This document shows, one piece after another, positions 46,578-57,356 of a DNA stretch of 64,000 nt. The stretch is from Hydrogenophaga sp. (lineage in GTDB: Bacteria > Pseudomonadota > Gammaproteobacteria > Burkholderiales > Burkholderiaceae_C): NCBI GenBank assembly GCA_011391495.1, contig JAABQK010000011.1:19266-83265 (forward strand), written 5' to 3'. The position numbers were made by a program, and so were the translations under genes. Positions within the stretch are counted from its first letter, which is position 1. Each line of letters opens with the position of its first letter. The notes below the pieces were generated by a model, which saw only the letters and a program-made list of their open reading frames with translations, was not told the origin of the DNA and searched no databases.

Positions 46578-49010
46578 TCAGTGTTTGACGGCATCCGGTG
46601 AGGTTGCCGCTGGGCGCACGGACGCCGCCGCCACCTGAGCCGCGACCTCCTCGTCGGTCAACGGAACAGGCTGACGCTCCAGCGCAATGGACAGCACCTT
46701 GTCGATCCATTTCACCGGGACGATCTCAAGGCCCTGCTTCACGTTGTCCGGAATGTCGGCCAGGTCCTTCACGTTCTCTTCCGGAATGATCACGGTCTTG
46801 ATGCCACCGCGCAGCGCAGCAAGCAGTTTTTCCTTCAGCCCACCGATCGCCGTCACCTCTCCTCGCAGCGTGATCTCTCCGGTCATGGCCACATCGGCGC
46901 GTACCGGAATGCCTGTCAGGGAGGACACCAGTGCGGTGGTCATGGCAGCACCGGCACTGGGACCATCTTTCGGCGTGGCACCATCAGGCACGTGGATGTG
47001 GATGTCGCGCTTGTCGAACTGCTCGTCCTTGATACCCAGCGAACGGGACCGGCTGCGCACCACTGTGCGAGCCGCTTCGACCGACTCCTTCATCACGTCG
47101 CCGAGCGAACCGGTGCGTGTGATGATCCCCTTGCCAGGCATGATGGCCACCTCAATGGTCAAGAGATCGCCACCCACCTCGGTCCAGGCGAGTCCGACCA
47201 CTTGACCGACCTGGTTCTGGGCCTCTGCCCTGCCATAGCTGTATTTGCGCACGCCCAGAAATTCGCTGAGGTTCTCCGCATCGACCACCACGGTGGGCGT
47301 GTACTTCTTGAGGAGCAGGCCCTTGACCACCTTGCGACAGATCTTGGACAGATCGCGTTCCAGCGAACGCACGCCAGCTTCGCGGGTGTAGTAGCGCACG
47401 ATGTCGCGCACGGCCTCGTCCTTCACCTCCAGCTCGCCCTCGCGGATGCCATTGTTCTTGAGCTGCTTGGGCAGCAGGTAGCGGATCGCGATGTTGACCT
47501 TTTCCTCTTCGGTGTATCCCGAGAGACGGATCACTTCCATCCGGTCGAGCAGCGCCGGTGGAATGTTCATCGAGTTCGATGTCGCGACGAACATCACATC
47601 GGACAAATCGAAGTCCACCTCGACATAGTGATCGCCAAAGGTGTGGTTCTGCTCCGGGTCCAGCACTTCCAGCAGGGCACTCGATGGATCACCGCGGAAA
47701 TCCGTGCCCAGCTTGTCGATCTCGTCCAGCAGGAACAGGGGGTTGCGCGTGCCGATCTTGGACAGGCTCTGCAACACCTTGCCCGGCATGGCGCCGATGT
47801 AAGTGCGGCGATGACCGCGGATCTCGGCCTCGTCGCGCATGCCGCCCAGGGCCATGCGCACATACTTGCGCCCGGTGGCCTTGGCCACCGATTGACCCAG
47901 CGAGGTCTTGCCCACACCAGGTGGGCCGACCAGGCACAGGATGGGCGCTTTGACCTTGTCCACGCGCTGCTGCACCGCGAGGTATTCCAGAATGCGGTCC
48001 TTGACCTTCTCAAGACCGTAATGGTCTTCGTTGAGCACCGCCTCGGCATAGGCCAGGTCGTGCCTGATCTTGGTCTTCTTGCTCCAGGGCAAGGCCACCA
48101 GCGCATCGATGTAGTTGCGCACCACCGTGGCCTCTGCCGACATGGGGGACATCAGCTTGAGCTTCTTGAACTCGGCTTCTGCCTTCTTGCGCGCTTCGGC
48201 CGGCATCTTGGCCTGCTTGATCTTCTTCTCGATCTCCTCGATGTCGGCGCCCTCTTCGCCTTCGCCGAGCTCCTTCTGGATCGCCTTCACCTGCTCGTTC
48301 AGGTAGAAATCGCGCTGGTTCTTCTCCATCTGGCGCTTCACGCGGCCACGGATCTTCTTGTCGACGTTGAGGATGTCGACTTCGCGTTCCAGTTGCTCGA
48401 AAAGATTCTGAAGGCGCTTGTTGACCGGATCCAGATCCAACACAACCTGCTTCGACTCGAGCTTGAGCGGCAGGTGTGCGGCGATCGTGTCGGCCAGGCG
48501 CCCGGGATCGTCGATGCTGGAAATCGACGTCAGGATTTCCGATGGAATTTTCTTGTTCAGTTTGACGTACTGGTCAAACTGCTGCATCACGGCGCGGCGC
48601 AGGGCTTCGAGTTCGGTCGACTGCACATCGGTGCGCTCGGCGGCGGGATCGACCGGCGTGACGCTGGCCGTAAAATGACTTTCACCTTCGCTGATCGACA
48701 GCACCTTGGCGCGCTGAACGCCTTCGACGAGGACTTTCACCGTACCGTCGGGCAGTTTGAGCATCTGCAGGATGGTTGCCACGCAACCCATCTCGAACAT
48801 GTCGTCGGTCGACGGCTCGTCCTTGGCGGCGGCTTTCTGGGCCACCAGCATGATGCGGCGTTCGTCTTCCATGGCCGCTTCGAGGGCCTTGATGCTCTTG
48901 GGGCGACCCACGAACAGCGGGATCACCATGTGCGGAAACACCACCACGTCGCGCAGGGGCAGCAGTGGCAGTTCAACCGGCGTACTGGGCAAAGGAGTTT
49001 GTCCGGACAT
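46578..49010 (-). CDS. lon: ATP-dependent protease La
   Basis: An 810-residue AAA+ serine protease that degrades misfolded and regulatory proteins. The order is the N-terminal substrate domain (LPLRDVVVFPHMVIP), coiled-coil, AAA+ module with Walker A GPPGVGKTSL and Walker B (LFLLDEIDKLG), and the protease domain with the Ser in KDGPSAGAAM and its partner Lys further on. C-terminus is longer than E. coli by a short Ala-rich tail. It is downstream of clpX with 105 bp between. Confidence 0.97.
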   Translation of the reverse strand: MSGQTPLPSTPVELPLLPLRDVVVFPHMVIPLFVGRPKSIKALEAAMEDERRIMLVAQKAAAKDEPSTDDMFEMGCVATILQMLKLPDGTVKVLVEGVQRAKVLSISEGESHFTASVTPVDPAAERTDVQSTELEALRRAVMQQFDQYVKLNKKIPSEILTSISSIDDPGRLADTIAAHLPLKLESKQVVLDLDPVNKRLQNLFEQLEREVDILNVDKKIRGRVKRQMEKNQRDFYLNEQVKAIQKELGEGEEGADIEEIEKKIKQAKMPAEARKKAEAEFKKLKLMSPMSAEATVVRNYIDALVALPWSKKTKIRHDLAYAEAVLNEDHYGLEKVKDRILEYLAVQQRVDKVKAPILCLVGPPGVGKTSLGQSVAKATGRKYVRMALGGMRDEAEIRGHRRTYIGAMPGKVLQSLSKIGTRNPLFLLDEIDKLGTDFRGDPSSALLEVLDPEQNHTFGDHYVEVDFDLSDVMFVATSNSMNIPPALLDRMEVIRLSGYTEEEKVNIAIRYLLPKQLKNNGIREGELEVKDEAVRDIVRYYTREAGVRSLERDLSKICRKVVKGLLLKKYTPTVVVDAENLSEFLGVRKYSYGRAEAQNQVGQVVGLAWTEVGGDLLTIEVAIMPGKGIITRTGSLGDVMKESVEAARTVVRSRSRSLGIKDEQFDKRDIHIHVPDGATPKDGPSAGAAMTTALVSSLTGIPVRADVAMTGEITLRGEVTAIGGLKEKLLAALRGGIKTVIIPEENVKDLADIPDNVKQGLEIVPVKWIDKVLSIALERQPVPLTDEEVAAQVAAASVRPAATSPDAVKH

Positions 49011-49115
49011 TTCTCAACCTCAACAAAATGGGCAGATGGGGTTGATGCGGGCGATATCAACCGGACGCATCGTCGTACTTCAGCATGCGTTGACCGCATG
49101 CTGGTCGCTGCACGC

Positions 49116-50381
49116 TCAGGCCTGTTTGGCCGCTTCGCGATAAACCAGCAAGGGGGGCTTGTTCTCATCGATGGTGGACTCGTCCACCACCACCTTCTCC
49201 ACATTGCTCATGCCTGGCAGATCGAACATGGTGTCGATCAGCGCGTTTTCCAGTATCGAACGCAGCCCCCGCGCCCCGGTCTTGCGGGCAAGCGCCTTGC
49301 GGGCAATCGCCTTGAGCGCCGCCGGACGCACCTCCAGTTCAGCCCCCTCCATCGCCAGCAACTGCGAGAATTGCTTGACGACAGCGTTCTTGGGTTCGGT
49401 CAGGATTTGAACCAGCGCATCCTCGCTGAGTTCCGCCAGTGCGGCAATCACCGGCACGCGACCAACCAACTCGGGAATCAGACCGAACTTGATCAGGTCC
49501 TCGGGCTCGATCTCCTTGAAAGCATCGGTCAGGCTGCGCTGCTGCTTGCTTTTCACCACAGCGCCGAAACCGATACCGGAGGCTTCGGTCCGGTTTTCGA
49601 TGATCTTCTCCAGGCCGGCAAAGGCACCGCCACAGATGAACAGGATATTGGTGGTGTCGACCTGCAGGAAGTCCTGGTTCGGGTGCTTGCGGCCACCTTG
49701 GGGAGGCACGGAGGCCATGGTGCCTTCAATCAGCTTCAGCAGCGCCTGCTGCACACCCTCACCCGACACGTCGCGCGTGATGGACGGGTTGTCCGACTTG
49801 CGGGTGATCTTGTCGATTTCATCAATGTAGACGATGCCCTGTTGCGCCCGCTCTACGTCGTAGTTGCAGCTCTGCAGCAGTTTGGCGACGATGTTCTCGA
49901 CGTCTTCGCCCACGTAACCTGCTTCGGTCAAGGTGGTGGCATCGGCCATGACAAAAGGCACATTGAGCATGCGCGCCATGGTCTGGGCGAGCAGGGTCTT
50001 GCCCGATCCGGTCGGTCCGATCAGCAAGATGTTGCTCTTGGCGAGCTCCACGTCGTCCTTGCGGGCGTTCTGCTTGTGGCGCAGCCGCTTGTAATGGTTG
50101 TAGACCGCCACCGCCAACGCGCGCTTGGCCGGATCCTGCCCAATGACGTAATGGTCCAGATTGGCTTTCAGTTCCGCCGGTGTGGGCACATCGTCACCGG
50201 CCGCCTTGACCGATTCCAGCCCGGGCAACTCGTCGCGAATGATGTCGTTACACAGCTCGATGCATTCGTCGCAAATGAACACCGAGGGGCCGGCGATCAG
50301 CTTCTTCACCTCGTGCTGGCTCTTGCCGCAGAAGGAACAGTAGAGCGATTTTTCGCCGGAAGCGGCTTTTTTGTCGGCCAT
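49116..50381 (-). CDS. clpX: ClpX, ATP-binding unfoldase of ClpXP
   Basis: A 421-residue AAA+ hexamer that feeds substrates to ClpP. The N-terminal zinc domain has Cys15, Cys18, Cys37 and Cys40. Walker A is [12 protein letters not shown], Walker [11 protein letters not shown], sensor and the IGF-type ClpP loop (GIGFGA) are present. It follows clpP with 149 bp between and precedes lon, the usual order. Standard. Confidence 0.97.
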   Translation of the reverse strand: MADKKAASGEKSLYCSFCGKSQHEVKKLIAGPSVFICDECIELCNDIIRDELPGLESVKAAGDDVPTPAELKANLDHYVIGQDPAKRALAVAVYNHYKRLRHKQNARKDDVELAKSNILLIGPTGSGKTLLAQTMARMLNVPFVMADATTLTEAGYVGEDVENIVAKLLQSCNYDVERAQQGIVYIDEIDKITRKSDNPSITRDVSGEGVQQALLKLIEGTMASVPPQGGRKHPNQDFLQVDTTNILFICGGAFAGLEKIIENRTEASGIGFGAVVKSKQQRSLTDAFKEIEPEDLIKFGLIPELVGRVPVIAALAELSEDALVQILTEPKNAVVKQFSQLLAMEGAELEVRPAALKAIARKALARKTGARGLRSILENALIDTMFDLPGMSNVEKVVVDESTIDENKPPLLVYREAAKQA

Positions 50382-50530
50382 AGGTGTGTGGTGTCGGGTG
50401 GGACGGCAAGCTGGGTGTCAGCAATGATAGAGCAAGCCCGAGGGATGCCAAATGCCGGAAATGGGCCGTTTTTGGCCCGAATCAGAGGGTTTGGAGCGGA
50501 ATCTGGAGCGACTCCGCTCGCCTGGCATGG

Positions 50531-51148
50531 TCAGTTGGTACCAGGCCGCTTATCGATCACCTTGTCGATCAGTCCGTATTCCTGCGACTCGCTGGCCGAC
50601 ATGTAGTAGTCACGCTCCGTGTCCCTGGCGATCCGGTCCAGCGGCTGCCCCGTACGTTCTGCCAGGATCTTGTTGAGCTGCTCACGGGTTTTCAGGATCT
50701 CGCGGGCCTGGATTTCGATCTCTGTCGCCTGACCCCGGCTGCCGCCAGAGGGCTGGTGGATCATGATTTTCGAATTGGGCAGGGAGAAACGCTTGCCCTT
50801 GGCACCCGCAGCCAGCAGGAAAGCACCCATGCTGGCAGCGAAGCCACAGCACAGGGTGGACACATCGGGCTTGATGAAATTCATGGTGTCGAAAATCGCC
50901 ATGCCGGCACTCACCGAGCCACCCGGGGAATTGATGTAGAAGGAAATGTCCTTGTCCGGGTTTTCGCTTTCCAGGAACAGCAGCTGTGCCACCACGAGGT
51001 TGGCCGAATGGTCATTGACTTCCCCGACCAGGAAAATCACGCGCTCCTTGAGCAGGCGCGAGTAGATGTCGTACGCACGCTCACCGCGGCCCGATTGCTC
51101 GATCACCATGGGCACCATGCCCAAACCCTGAATGTCCATTGCGCTCAT
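50531..51148 (-). CDS. clpP: ClpP, proteolytic subunit
   Basis: A 205-residue serine protease forming the 14-mer with ClpX. Catalytic Ser is in [11 protein letters not shown] and His in MIHQPSGG, with Asp later. The ATG at 51148 ([10 protein letters not shown]) is preferred because GGAGAAA lies 4-10 nt upstream of it and within the codons of the alternative start at 51160. It is 198 bp downstream of tig, after a terminator, so it may have its own promoter. Confidence 0.96.
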   Translation of the reverse strand: MSAMDIQGLGMVPMVIEQSGRGERAYDIYSRLLKERVIFLVGEVNDHSANLVVAQLLFLESENPDKDISFYINSPGGSVSAGMAIFDTMNFIKPDVSTLCCGFAASMGAFLLAAGAKGKRFSLPNSKIMIHQPSGGSRGQATEIEIQAREILKTREQLNKILAERTGQPLDRIARDTERDYYMSASESQEYGLIDKVIDKRPGTN

Positions 51149-51278
51149 GCGTTTCTCCATGTATTGAATATCACCACGTCACTACTGTAACCAACCTGCC
51201 AAGGCCGCGATCCGGTTGCGGGCATGCGAACCATCCTCATATGGCGCGCGGCGTCCAAAAGGCAAGCGCAGCCCACAA

Positions 51279-51304
51279 AAAAGGGCGGATCGCTCCGCCC
51301 TTTT
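51279..51304 (-). terminator. Terminator between tig and clpP
   Basis: An 11-bp stem AAAAGGGCGGA/TCCGCCCTTTT with a TCGC loop; leftward it is followed by T residues. It is 43 bp after the tig stop. Confidence 0.85.
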
Positions 51305-51346
51305 CAGCATCAGCCTGTGTCTTCACGACAGACCGGAGACCGGGGT

Positions 51347-52657
51347 TCAGGCCTGGCCCATCAGCTCGTCGAAGCCGATCGCCTTGTCGGTGACCTTGGC
51401 TTTTGACAGCACAAACTCGGTCACGTTGTTCTCGATCACGATCGCTTCGACCTCGGCCATGCGACGGTTGTCACCGGTGTACCAGCGCACCACATCGGCG
51501 GGTTTTTCGTAGGAAGCAGCCAGATCTTCGATATGGGCCTTGATCTGCTCGGGCTTGGCGTGCAGGTCATTGGCGCGCACCAGCTCCGCCACCACCAGGC
51601 CCAGACGCACACGGCGTTCGGCCTGCGGGCGGAACAGGTCTTCAGGGATCGGCGCCTTGTCGGCATCCTTGACGCCACGCTGCTTCAGGTCGGCACGGGC
51701 ACCCTCCACCAGGCGATCCAGTTCAGCCTGCACGACCGACTTCGGCAGATCCAGCTCGGCTTTGGCAGCGAGGGCATCCATGGCAGCCTGCTTGTTGCGA
51801 GCCTGCAGGCGGTGCTTGACTTCGCGCTCCAGGTTTTTCTTGATGTCGGCGCGCAGGGCTTCGACCGTGCCTTCGGCAATGCCGAGCGACTTGGCCAGCG
51901 CCTCGTCCACTTCGGGCAGATGGGCCGCTTCAATCTTATTGACCGTGACCAGGAAATCGGCGGTTTTTCCAGCCACGTCCTTGCCGTGGTAATCCTCAGG
52001 AAAAGCCAGCGGGAAGGTCTTGGATTCGCCCGACTTCATCCCGCGCACAGCGTCTTCGAATTCCTTGAGCATCTGGCCGTCGCCCACGATGAACTGGAAG
52101 CCTTCAGCCTTGCCACCTTCAAAGGCTTCGCCGTCGATCTTGCCCGCGAAGTCGATGGTGACGCGGTCGCTGTCCTGGGCGGCCTGGTCCTGGGCGCGCT
52201 GGGCGAAGGTGCGGCGCTGCTTGCGCAGGATGTCGAGCGTGCGCTCGATCGCGGCGTCGGTCACTTCGGTGGACACCTTTTCCACTTCAGCGGTGGACAG
52301 GTCGCCGATCTTGACCTCAGGATAGACCTCGAACACGGCGTCAAAAGCCAGATGACCTTCGGGAGCCTCTTCCTTCTCGGTGATCTTGGGCTGGCCGGCG
52401 ACGCGCAGCTTGGCCTCGTTGGCGGCGGTGGCAAAAGCCTCACCCACCTTGTCGTTCATGACTTCGTAGTGCACCGAATAACCGTAGCGCTGAGCCACCA
52501 CGTTCATGGGCACCTTGCCCGGACGGAACCCGTCCATCTTGACGTCGCGTGCGAGTCGCTTGAGGCGGCTGGCCACCTCGCTCTGGATCACGTCGGCCGG
52601 CAGCGTGAGCGTGATCTTGCGCTCGAGCTTTTCCAGGGTTTCAACAGTCACGGTCAT
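51347..52657 (-). CDS. tig: Trigger factor
   Basis: A 436-residue ribosome-bound chaperone. It has the N-terminal ribosome-binding domain (GFRPGKVPMNVVAQRYG signature), the FKBP-type PPIase domain (VTIDFAGKIDGEAFEGG) in the middle, and the long helical C-terminal chaperone arms. The start at 52657 is chosen because GGAGAATGCC precedes it. Its place after tRNA-Leu and before clpPX-lon is the conserved bacterial order. Confidence 0.96.
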   Translation of the reverse strand: MTVTVETLEKLERKITLTLPADVIQSEVASRLKRLARDVKMDGFRPGKVPMNVVAQRYGYSVHYEVMNDKVGEAFATAANEAKLRVAGQPKITEKEEAPEGHLAFDAVFEVYPEVKIGDLSTAEVEKVSTEVTDAAIERTLDILRKQRRTFAQRAQDQAAQDSDRVTIDFAGKIDGEAFEGGKAEGFQFIVGDGQMLKEFEDAVRGMKSGESKTFPLAFPEDYHGKDVAGKTADFLVTVNKIEAAHLPEVDEALAKSLGIAEGTVEALRADIKKNLEREVKHRLQARNKQAAMDALAAKAELDLPKSVVQAELDRLVEGARADLKQRGVKDADKAPIPEDLFRPQAERRVRLGLVVAELVRANDLHAKPEQIKAHIEDLAASYEKPADVVRWYTGDNRRMAEVEAIVIENNVTEFVLSKAKVTDKAIGFDELMGQA

Positions 52658-52728
52658 GGCATTCTCCATAAGGAAGTCGGTCAACCAGCCACTCTGGCCA
52701 ACCGGTAGGGATGTGTTCGTCTGGTCGG

Positions 52729-52815
52729 TGGTGCGCGGGGGGGGACTCGAACCCCCACACCATTGCTGGCGTCAGGACCTAAACCTGGTGCGTCTACCAA
52801 TTTCGCCACCCGCGC
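52729..52815 (-). tRNA. tRNA-Leu(UAG)
   Basis: An 87-nt leftward tRNA with acceptor GCGCGGG/CCCGCGC, anticodon loop TTTAGGT (anticodon TAG), long variable arm, T-loop GTTCGAGT and encoded CCA. It is immediately upstream of tig. Confidence 0.95.
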
Positions 52816-53000
52816 GCCTGACATGCGGCCCCTCCTGGGCACCGCTTTACGGTAACCCTCTATTGTATCCGCTGAGCCCGCCGATCGACCGCGGCACCAC
52901 CCCAAGGCGGATCGCCCCTGCACCCGGGAAGCGCCGGGGCCCGCCCCGTTGCGGCGGCGCAGCCCCGGTCTGCGCCGATGCCGGTGCGCGACGCAGGGAC

Positions 53001-56000
53001 TCAGTCCGGTCGCTTCACCCGGAACCAGGCCGCATACATGGCGGGCAGCGCCAGCAAGGTGAGCACGGTCGCCACGATCAGGCCGCCCATGATGGCTACC
53101 GCCATCGGACCCCAGAACACGCTGCGCGAGAGGGGAATCATGGCCAGAACAGCGGCGGCCGCGGTCAGCACGATGGGGCGCATGCGGCGCACCGCCGCTT
53201 CGACGATCGCGTCCCAGGCCGGCACACCCCGTTCGCGGTCCTGCTCGATCTGGTCGATCAGGATCACCGAGTTGCGCTGGATCATGCCCATGAGGGCAAT
53301 CACCCCCAGCAGCGCCACAAAACCGAACGGCCGGTTCAGCAACAGCAGCGATGCCGCCACACCCGCCATGCCCAGCGGTCCGGTCAGGAACACCAGCAGC
53401 GAGCGACTGAAACTCTGGAGCTGCAGCATCAGCAGCGTGAACGTAACGAACAGCATGAGCGGCAGGCCGGCCGCGATGGACGACGAGCCCTTGCTGCTCT
53501 CTTCCACAGCGCCGGCCACGTCGACCCGGTAGCCATTCAGTCCCCGTTCGGCCCAGCCCGCGCTGATCTGCTTCATGGTCGGCAACAACTCACCGGTGAC
53601 GGTGGCGCCCTGCAGGCCTTCAACCACATCACCCTGCACCGTGATGGCGTATTCACGGTTCTCGCGCCACATCACGCCAGGCTCCCATCCGAGCACCGGC
53701 CGGGCGATCTGCAACAGTGGAATGCTCTTGCCGCTGGCCGTGGGCAGATAGGCATCGGACAGGCTGGAGAGGGCATCGCGCTCGCTCAGTGGCTGGCGCA
53801 GCACGATGTCGATCAGCTTGTCGCCATCCCGGTACTGGCCGATGGTGCTGCCCGTCAGGAGGGTGCGCGAGGCCTGCGCGATCGATTGACTGGACACCCC
53901 CAGCGCGCGCGCCTTGGCCTGGTCCACCTCCAGCCGAAGTGCCTTGACCGACTCGTTCCAGTTGTCGTTCACGCCGCGCATGCTGGGGCTCTGGCGCATC
54001 GCCGCCTTCACCTCGTCGGCCAGACCACGCAGCACCATCGGGTCGGCGCCGACCACGCGGAACTGCACCGGGTAGGGCACCGGCGGTCCGTTGGCCAGCA
54101 GCTTCACGCGGCCCCGCACCTCGGGAAACTCGCTCGCCAGCAGGGCCGGCAGCTGTTTGCGCAGGACCTCGCGGGTCTTCAGGTCCTGGGGCATCACGAT
54201 CAACTGCGACACGTTGGTCTGGGGAAAGATCTGGTCGATGGGCAAGTAGAAGCGCGGCACGCCCGAGCCCACCCAGCTGCTGACGCTGACGACGCCAGGC
54301 TCTTTCGCGAGACGCGCTTCCACGCGGCGGGTGACTTCGTCGTTGGCGGCGATGCTGCTGCCCTCGGGCAACCACACGTCCACCATGATCTCCGGCCGGC
54401 TCGAATCTGGAAAAAACTGCTGCTGAACCTGGCCCATGCCCGCCATGCCGAGTACAAAAGTGCCGATCGTCAGGCCGATCGTGATCCAGCGGTGCTGCAC
54501 ACACCAGTTCACCAGCGCGCGAAAACGCACATAGAACGGACCGTCAAACACCTCCTGCGCCGGGCCCAGGTGCGGTTTGACCTTGAGCAGCTTCACGCCC
54601 AGGTAAGGGACAAACATCACCGCCACCACCCACGAAATGACCAGCGCAGCGGCCGTGACGCCAAAGATCGCAAACGTGTACTCGCCCACAGTCGAATTCG
54701 CCATGCCGATGGGCAGGAAACCCGTGGCGGTGATCAGCGTGCCGGTGAGCATCGGCATGGCCGTGGCATCCCAGGTGAAGGTGGCAGCCTTCATCATCGT
54801 GTAGCCCTCTTCCAGCTTGCGCACCATCATCTCCACCGCGATGATGGCGTCGTCCACCAGCAGGCCGAGCGCGATGATGAGGGAGCCCAGCGAAATCTTG
54901 TGCAGGCCGATGCCCCAGTAGCGCATGACCAGAAAGGTGATGGCCAGCACCAGCGGGATGGTGACGAACACCACCAGGCCCGGCCGGATGTCCAGCACGT
55001 AGCGGCGCAGGCCGCGCCCCCCCTCACGCCGGTGCAGGCCGAGTGCCAGGAAGCTCACCGCCAGCACGATCACCACCGCCTCGATCAGCACGCTGACGAA
55101 CTCGTTGACCGAGCGGCTCACCGCTGCCGGCTGGTCCTGCACCTGCACCAGCGACATGCCCGCGGGCAGCGAGGCTTCGATGCCGGACATGGCGGTCTTC
55201 AGCGCCTTGCCCAGCGCAATGATGTCGCCTCCCTTGGCCATGGAGATGCCCAGGGCGATGCTGTCCTTGCCGTTGTGGCGCACCACCACCTGCGCAGGGT
55301 CCACATAGCCCAGGCCGATCTGGGCGATGTCGCCCAGACGGATCTGCGTGCCATTCGCTGCGCGGATCGGCATGGCGCGCAGCTGCTCCACCGAATTGAA
55401 AGCACCGGCCACACGCACCTGCACCACGTCCTGCTGCGCCTGCACAGCACCAGCGGATTCCAGCGCGTTTTGCTGGCCCAGCGCCGCCAGCACCTGCTGC
55501 ATGTCCAGGCCCAGCACCGCCAGGCGCTTCTGCGAGATCTCGATGTACAGCTTTTCTTCCTGCACGCCGAACAGCTCGACCTTGTTCACGTCTTTCACCC
55601 GCAGCAGGCGCTGGCGCACGTCATCGGCCACATCCTTGCGTTCGGCCGGCGTGAAGCCCTCGCCCTGCAGCGCATAGATGACACCGAAGACGTCGCCAAA
55701 CTCGTCGTTGTAGAACGGCCCGACCACGCCCTGCGGCAGGCTGCCGCGCATGTCTCCAATCTTTTTGCGCGCGGTGTACCAGATCTGGGGTACGTCGGCC
55801 GGAGGCGAAGAGTCCTTGATCTGGAAGATGATCAGCGACTCACCGGGCTTGGAATAGCTGCGGATCTTGTCGGCGTAAGGCACTTCCTGCAGCGTCTTCT
55901 CCAGCCGGTCGGCCACCTGTTCGGCCATCTGCTGCGCCGTGGCGCCGGGCCAGTAGGCCCGCACCACCATGGCGCGGAAGGTGAACGGCGGGTCTTCATC

Positions 56001-56153
56001 CTGGCCGAGCTGGAAATAGGCCGCCACGCCCAGCAGCATCAGCACGATCATCAGGTAGCGGGTGAAGGCCTGGTGGTCCAGCGCCCACTGGGAGAGGTTG
56101 AAACGCGACACCCAGGACCTGGATTCGTCAGCCTGTGAAGGAGTGGGATGCAT
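53001..56153 (-). CDS. RND efflux transporter, inner-membrane pump (HAE1/AcrB-like)
   Basis: A polytopic pump with twelve helices in two halves, each with a large periplasmic loop. Motifs include GLLVDDAIIAVEMMVRKLEEG (Asp pair for proton transfer, about residues 405-425) and SRSLLVFLTGPLGM in the second half. At about 1050 residues it is the normal length of the HAE1/HAE3-related group with the N-terminus WALDHQAFTRYLMIVL. The upstream adaptor gene ends 8 bp before this ATG. No outer-membrane factor follows; a TolC homologue must be elsewhere. Substrate unknown (drugs or solvents likely). Confidence 0.93.
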   Translation of the reverse strand: MHPTPSQADESRSWVSRFNLSQWALDHQAFTRYLMIVLMLLGVAAYFQLGQDEDPPFTFRAMVVRAYWPGATAQQMAEQVADRLEKTLQEVPYADKIRSYSKPGESLIIFQIKDSSPPADVPQIWYTARKKIGDMRGSLPQGVVGPFYNDEFGDVFGVIYALQGEGFTPAERKDVADDVRQRLLRVKDVNKVELFGVQEEKLYIEISQKRLAVLGLDMQQVLAALGQQNALESAGAVQAQQDVVQVRVAGAFNSVEQLRAMPIRAANGTQIRLGDIAQIGLGYVDPAQVVVRHNGKDSIALGISMAKGGDIIALGKALKTAMSGIEASLPAGMSLVQVQDQPAAVSRSVNEFVSVLIEAVVIVLAVSFLALGLHRREGGRGLRRYVLDIRPGLVVFVTIPLVLAITFLVMRYWGIGLHKISLGSLIIALGLLVDDAIIAVEMMVRKLEEGYTMMKAATFTWDATAMPMLTGTLITATGFLPIGMANSTVGEYTFAIFGVTAAALVISWVVAVMFVPYLGVKLLKVKPHLGPAQEVFDGPFYVRFRALVNWCVQHRWITIGLTIGTFVLGMAGMGQVQQQFFPDSSRPEIMVDVWLPEGSSIAANDEVTRRVEARLAKEPGVVSVSSWVGSGVPRFYLPIDQIFPQTNVSQLIVMPQDLKTREVLRKQLPALLASEFPEVRGRVKLLANGPPVPYPVQFRVVGADPMVLRGLADEVKAAMRQSPSMRGVNDNWNESVKALRLEVDQAKARALGVSSQSIAQASRTLLTGSTIGQYRDGDKLIDIVLRQPLSERDALSSLSDAYLPTASGKSIPLLQIARPVLGWEPGVMWRENREYAITVQGDVVEGLQGATVTGELLPTMKQISAGWAERGLNGYRVDVAGAVEESSKGSSSIAAGLPLMLFVTFTLLMLQLQSFSRSLLVFLTGPLGMAGVAASLLLLNRPFGFVALLGVIALMGMIQRNSVILIDQIEQDRERGVPAWDAIVEAAVRRMRPIVLTAAAAVLAMIPLSRSVFWGPMAVAIMGGLIVATVLTLLALPAMYAAWFRVKRPD

Positions 56154-56161
56154 GCCGGGCC

Positions 56162-57277
56162 TCACTCGGTCGCGGCAGCGGCGAAGCGCGTGACCTTCTG
56201 GCCGGGCGACAGCACGTGCACGCCCGCTGCCACCACCTCTTCGCCCGGCTGGAGACCTTGCCCGATCACGATCTGATTGCCTTCGGCGCCGGCCACCACC
56301 ACCGCGCGCGGCTGTACCGTGCCGCTGGCCTTGTCAAACACCCAGACCGCCGAGCCAGTCCGGTCGCCTTCGGTCGAGCGCACCAGGGCGCTGGTGGGCA
56401 GCTTGATGGCAGTCACCGCACCGCTCAAGGCGGGCAAACGGACATAGGCGGTCGCACCCAGCGGCACCGCTGCGCCCTCGGGCAGTGACAGCTTGACCTG
56501 GTAGGTCCGGGTGGCGGGGTCGGCGCTGGCGGCCACCTCGCGCACCACGGCGTCGAGCTCTCCGGCCTGGCCACCGGCCGGGCTCACGGACGCGGCCCAC
56601 AGACGCACCCGTGCTGCCTGACCCACACGCACTTGTGACAGACGGTCTTCCGGCACGGCGAACACCACGTCGCGGGCGCCGTCCAGGGCGATGCGCACCA
56701 CCGGCGCGCCAGCGGCCACCACCTGGCCCACCTCGGCATCCACCGCCAGCACCACACCCGCGCCATCGGCCTGCAGGCGGGCGTAGGCCGCCTGGTTGCC
56801 CTGCACCGAACCCTGGGCGCGCGCCTGGCGCAGGCTGGCCTCGGCGGCTTGCAGGGTGGCCTGGCGGCGTTCGATCTCGGCTCCGCTCACAAAACCCTGT
56901 GCCTTGAGATCGGTGAAGCGCTTCAGATCGGCCGCCGCCAGTTCCCGCTGGGTCTGGGCCGCGCTCACCTGCGCCTGGGCGGCCTGGCTGGCCAGTGCCA
57001 GGTCGCTGGCATCCAGCTGCGCCAGCAGCTGGCCCGCTTTCACCCGCTCTCCCACCTCGGCCGGTCGCCGCAGCAGTTTGCCGCCCACACGGAAGCCCAG
57101 CCGCGATTCGATGCGTGCGCGCACCTCGCCGGCGTATTCGCGTTGCTGCTGCACGGACGTGGTGCTCACGGTGAGCAGTTTCACCGAGCGGATCGGTTCC
57201 TGAGGCGCCTCGGGGCGCGAGCAGGCGGCCAGCGCCAGCGCGGCGGTCGTGACAAGGAGAAAATGGGGTGTTTTCAT
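56162..57277 (-). CDS. RND efflux membrane-fusion (periplasmic adaptor) lipoprotein
   Basis: A 371-residue adaptor of the AcrA/MexA type. The lipobox ALAAC gives an acylated Cys at residue 19. The order is barrel-sandwich half (VRARIESRLGFRVGGKLLRRPAEVG), an alpha-helical hairpin of about 60 residues, the second half barrel, then beta-barrel and C-terminal domains. It precedes the pump gene. A TetR-like operator overlaps its promoter spacer (57366-57379), but no regulator gene is adjacent. Confidence 0.93.
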   Translation of the reverse strand: MKTPHFLLVTTAALALAACSRPEAPQEPIRSVKLLTVSTTSVQQQREYAGEVRARIESRLGFRVGGKLLRRPAEVGERVKAGQLLAQLDASDLALASQAAQAQVSAAQTQRELAAADLKRFTDLKAQGFVSGAEIERRQATLQAAEASLRQARAQGSVQGNQAAYARLQADGAGVVLAVDAEVGQVVAAGAPVVRIALDGARDVVFAVPEDRLSQVRVGQAARVRLWAASVSPAGGQAGELDAVVREVAASADPATRTYQVKLSLPEGAAVPLGATAYVRLPALSGAVTAIKLPTSALVRSTEGDRTGSAVWVFDKASGTVQPRAVVVAGAEGNQIVIGQGLQPGEEVVAAGVHVLSPGQKVTRFAAAATE

Positions 57278-57356
57278 GGCGAATGGGGCCTGCGGGGTGG
57301 AAATCTCGCGCTGGTGACGCGAAACGGCCGCCGAACCTCAACGGACAGCAGCGGCT

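Noticed and set aside
46992..50606. A 1204-codon rightward open frame opposite lon and clpX
   Set aside because: Antisense to two conserved genes; translation is Arg/His/Leu-rich shadow sequence with no domain.
52506..56138. A 1210-codon rightward open frame opposite the RND pump gene
   Set aside because: His/Gln/Arg-rich shadow of a conserved pump gene; no SD and no motif.
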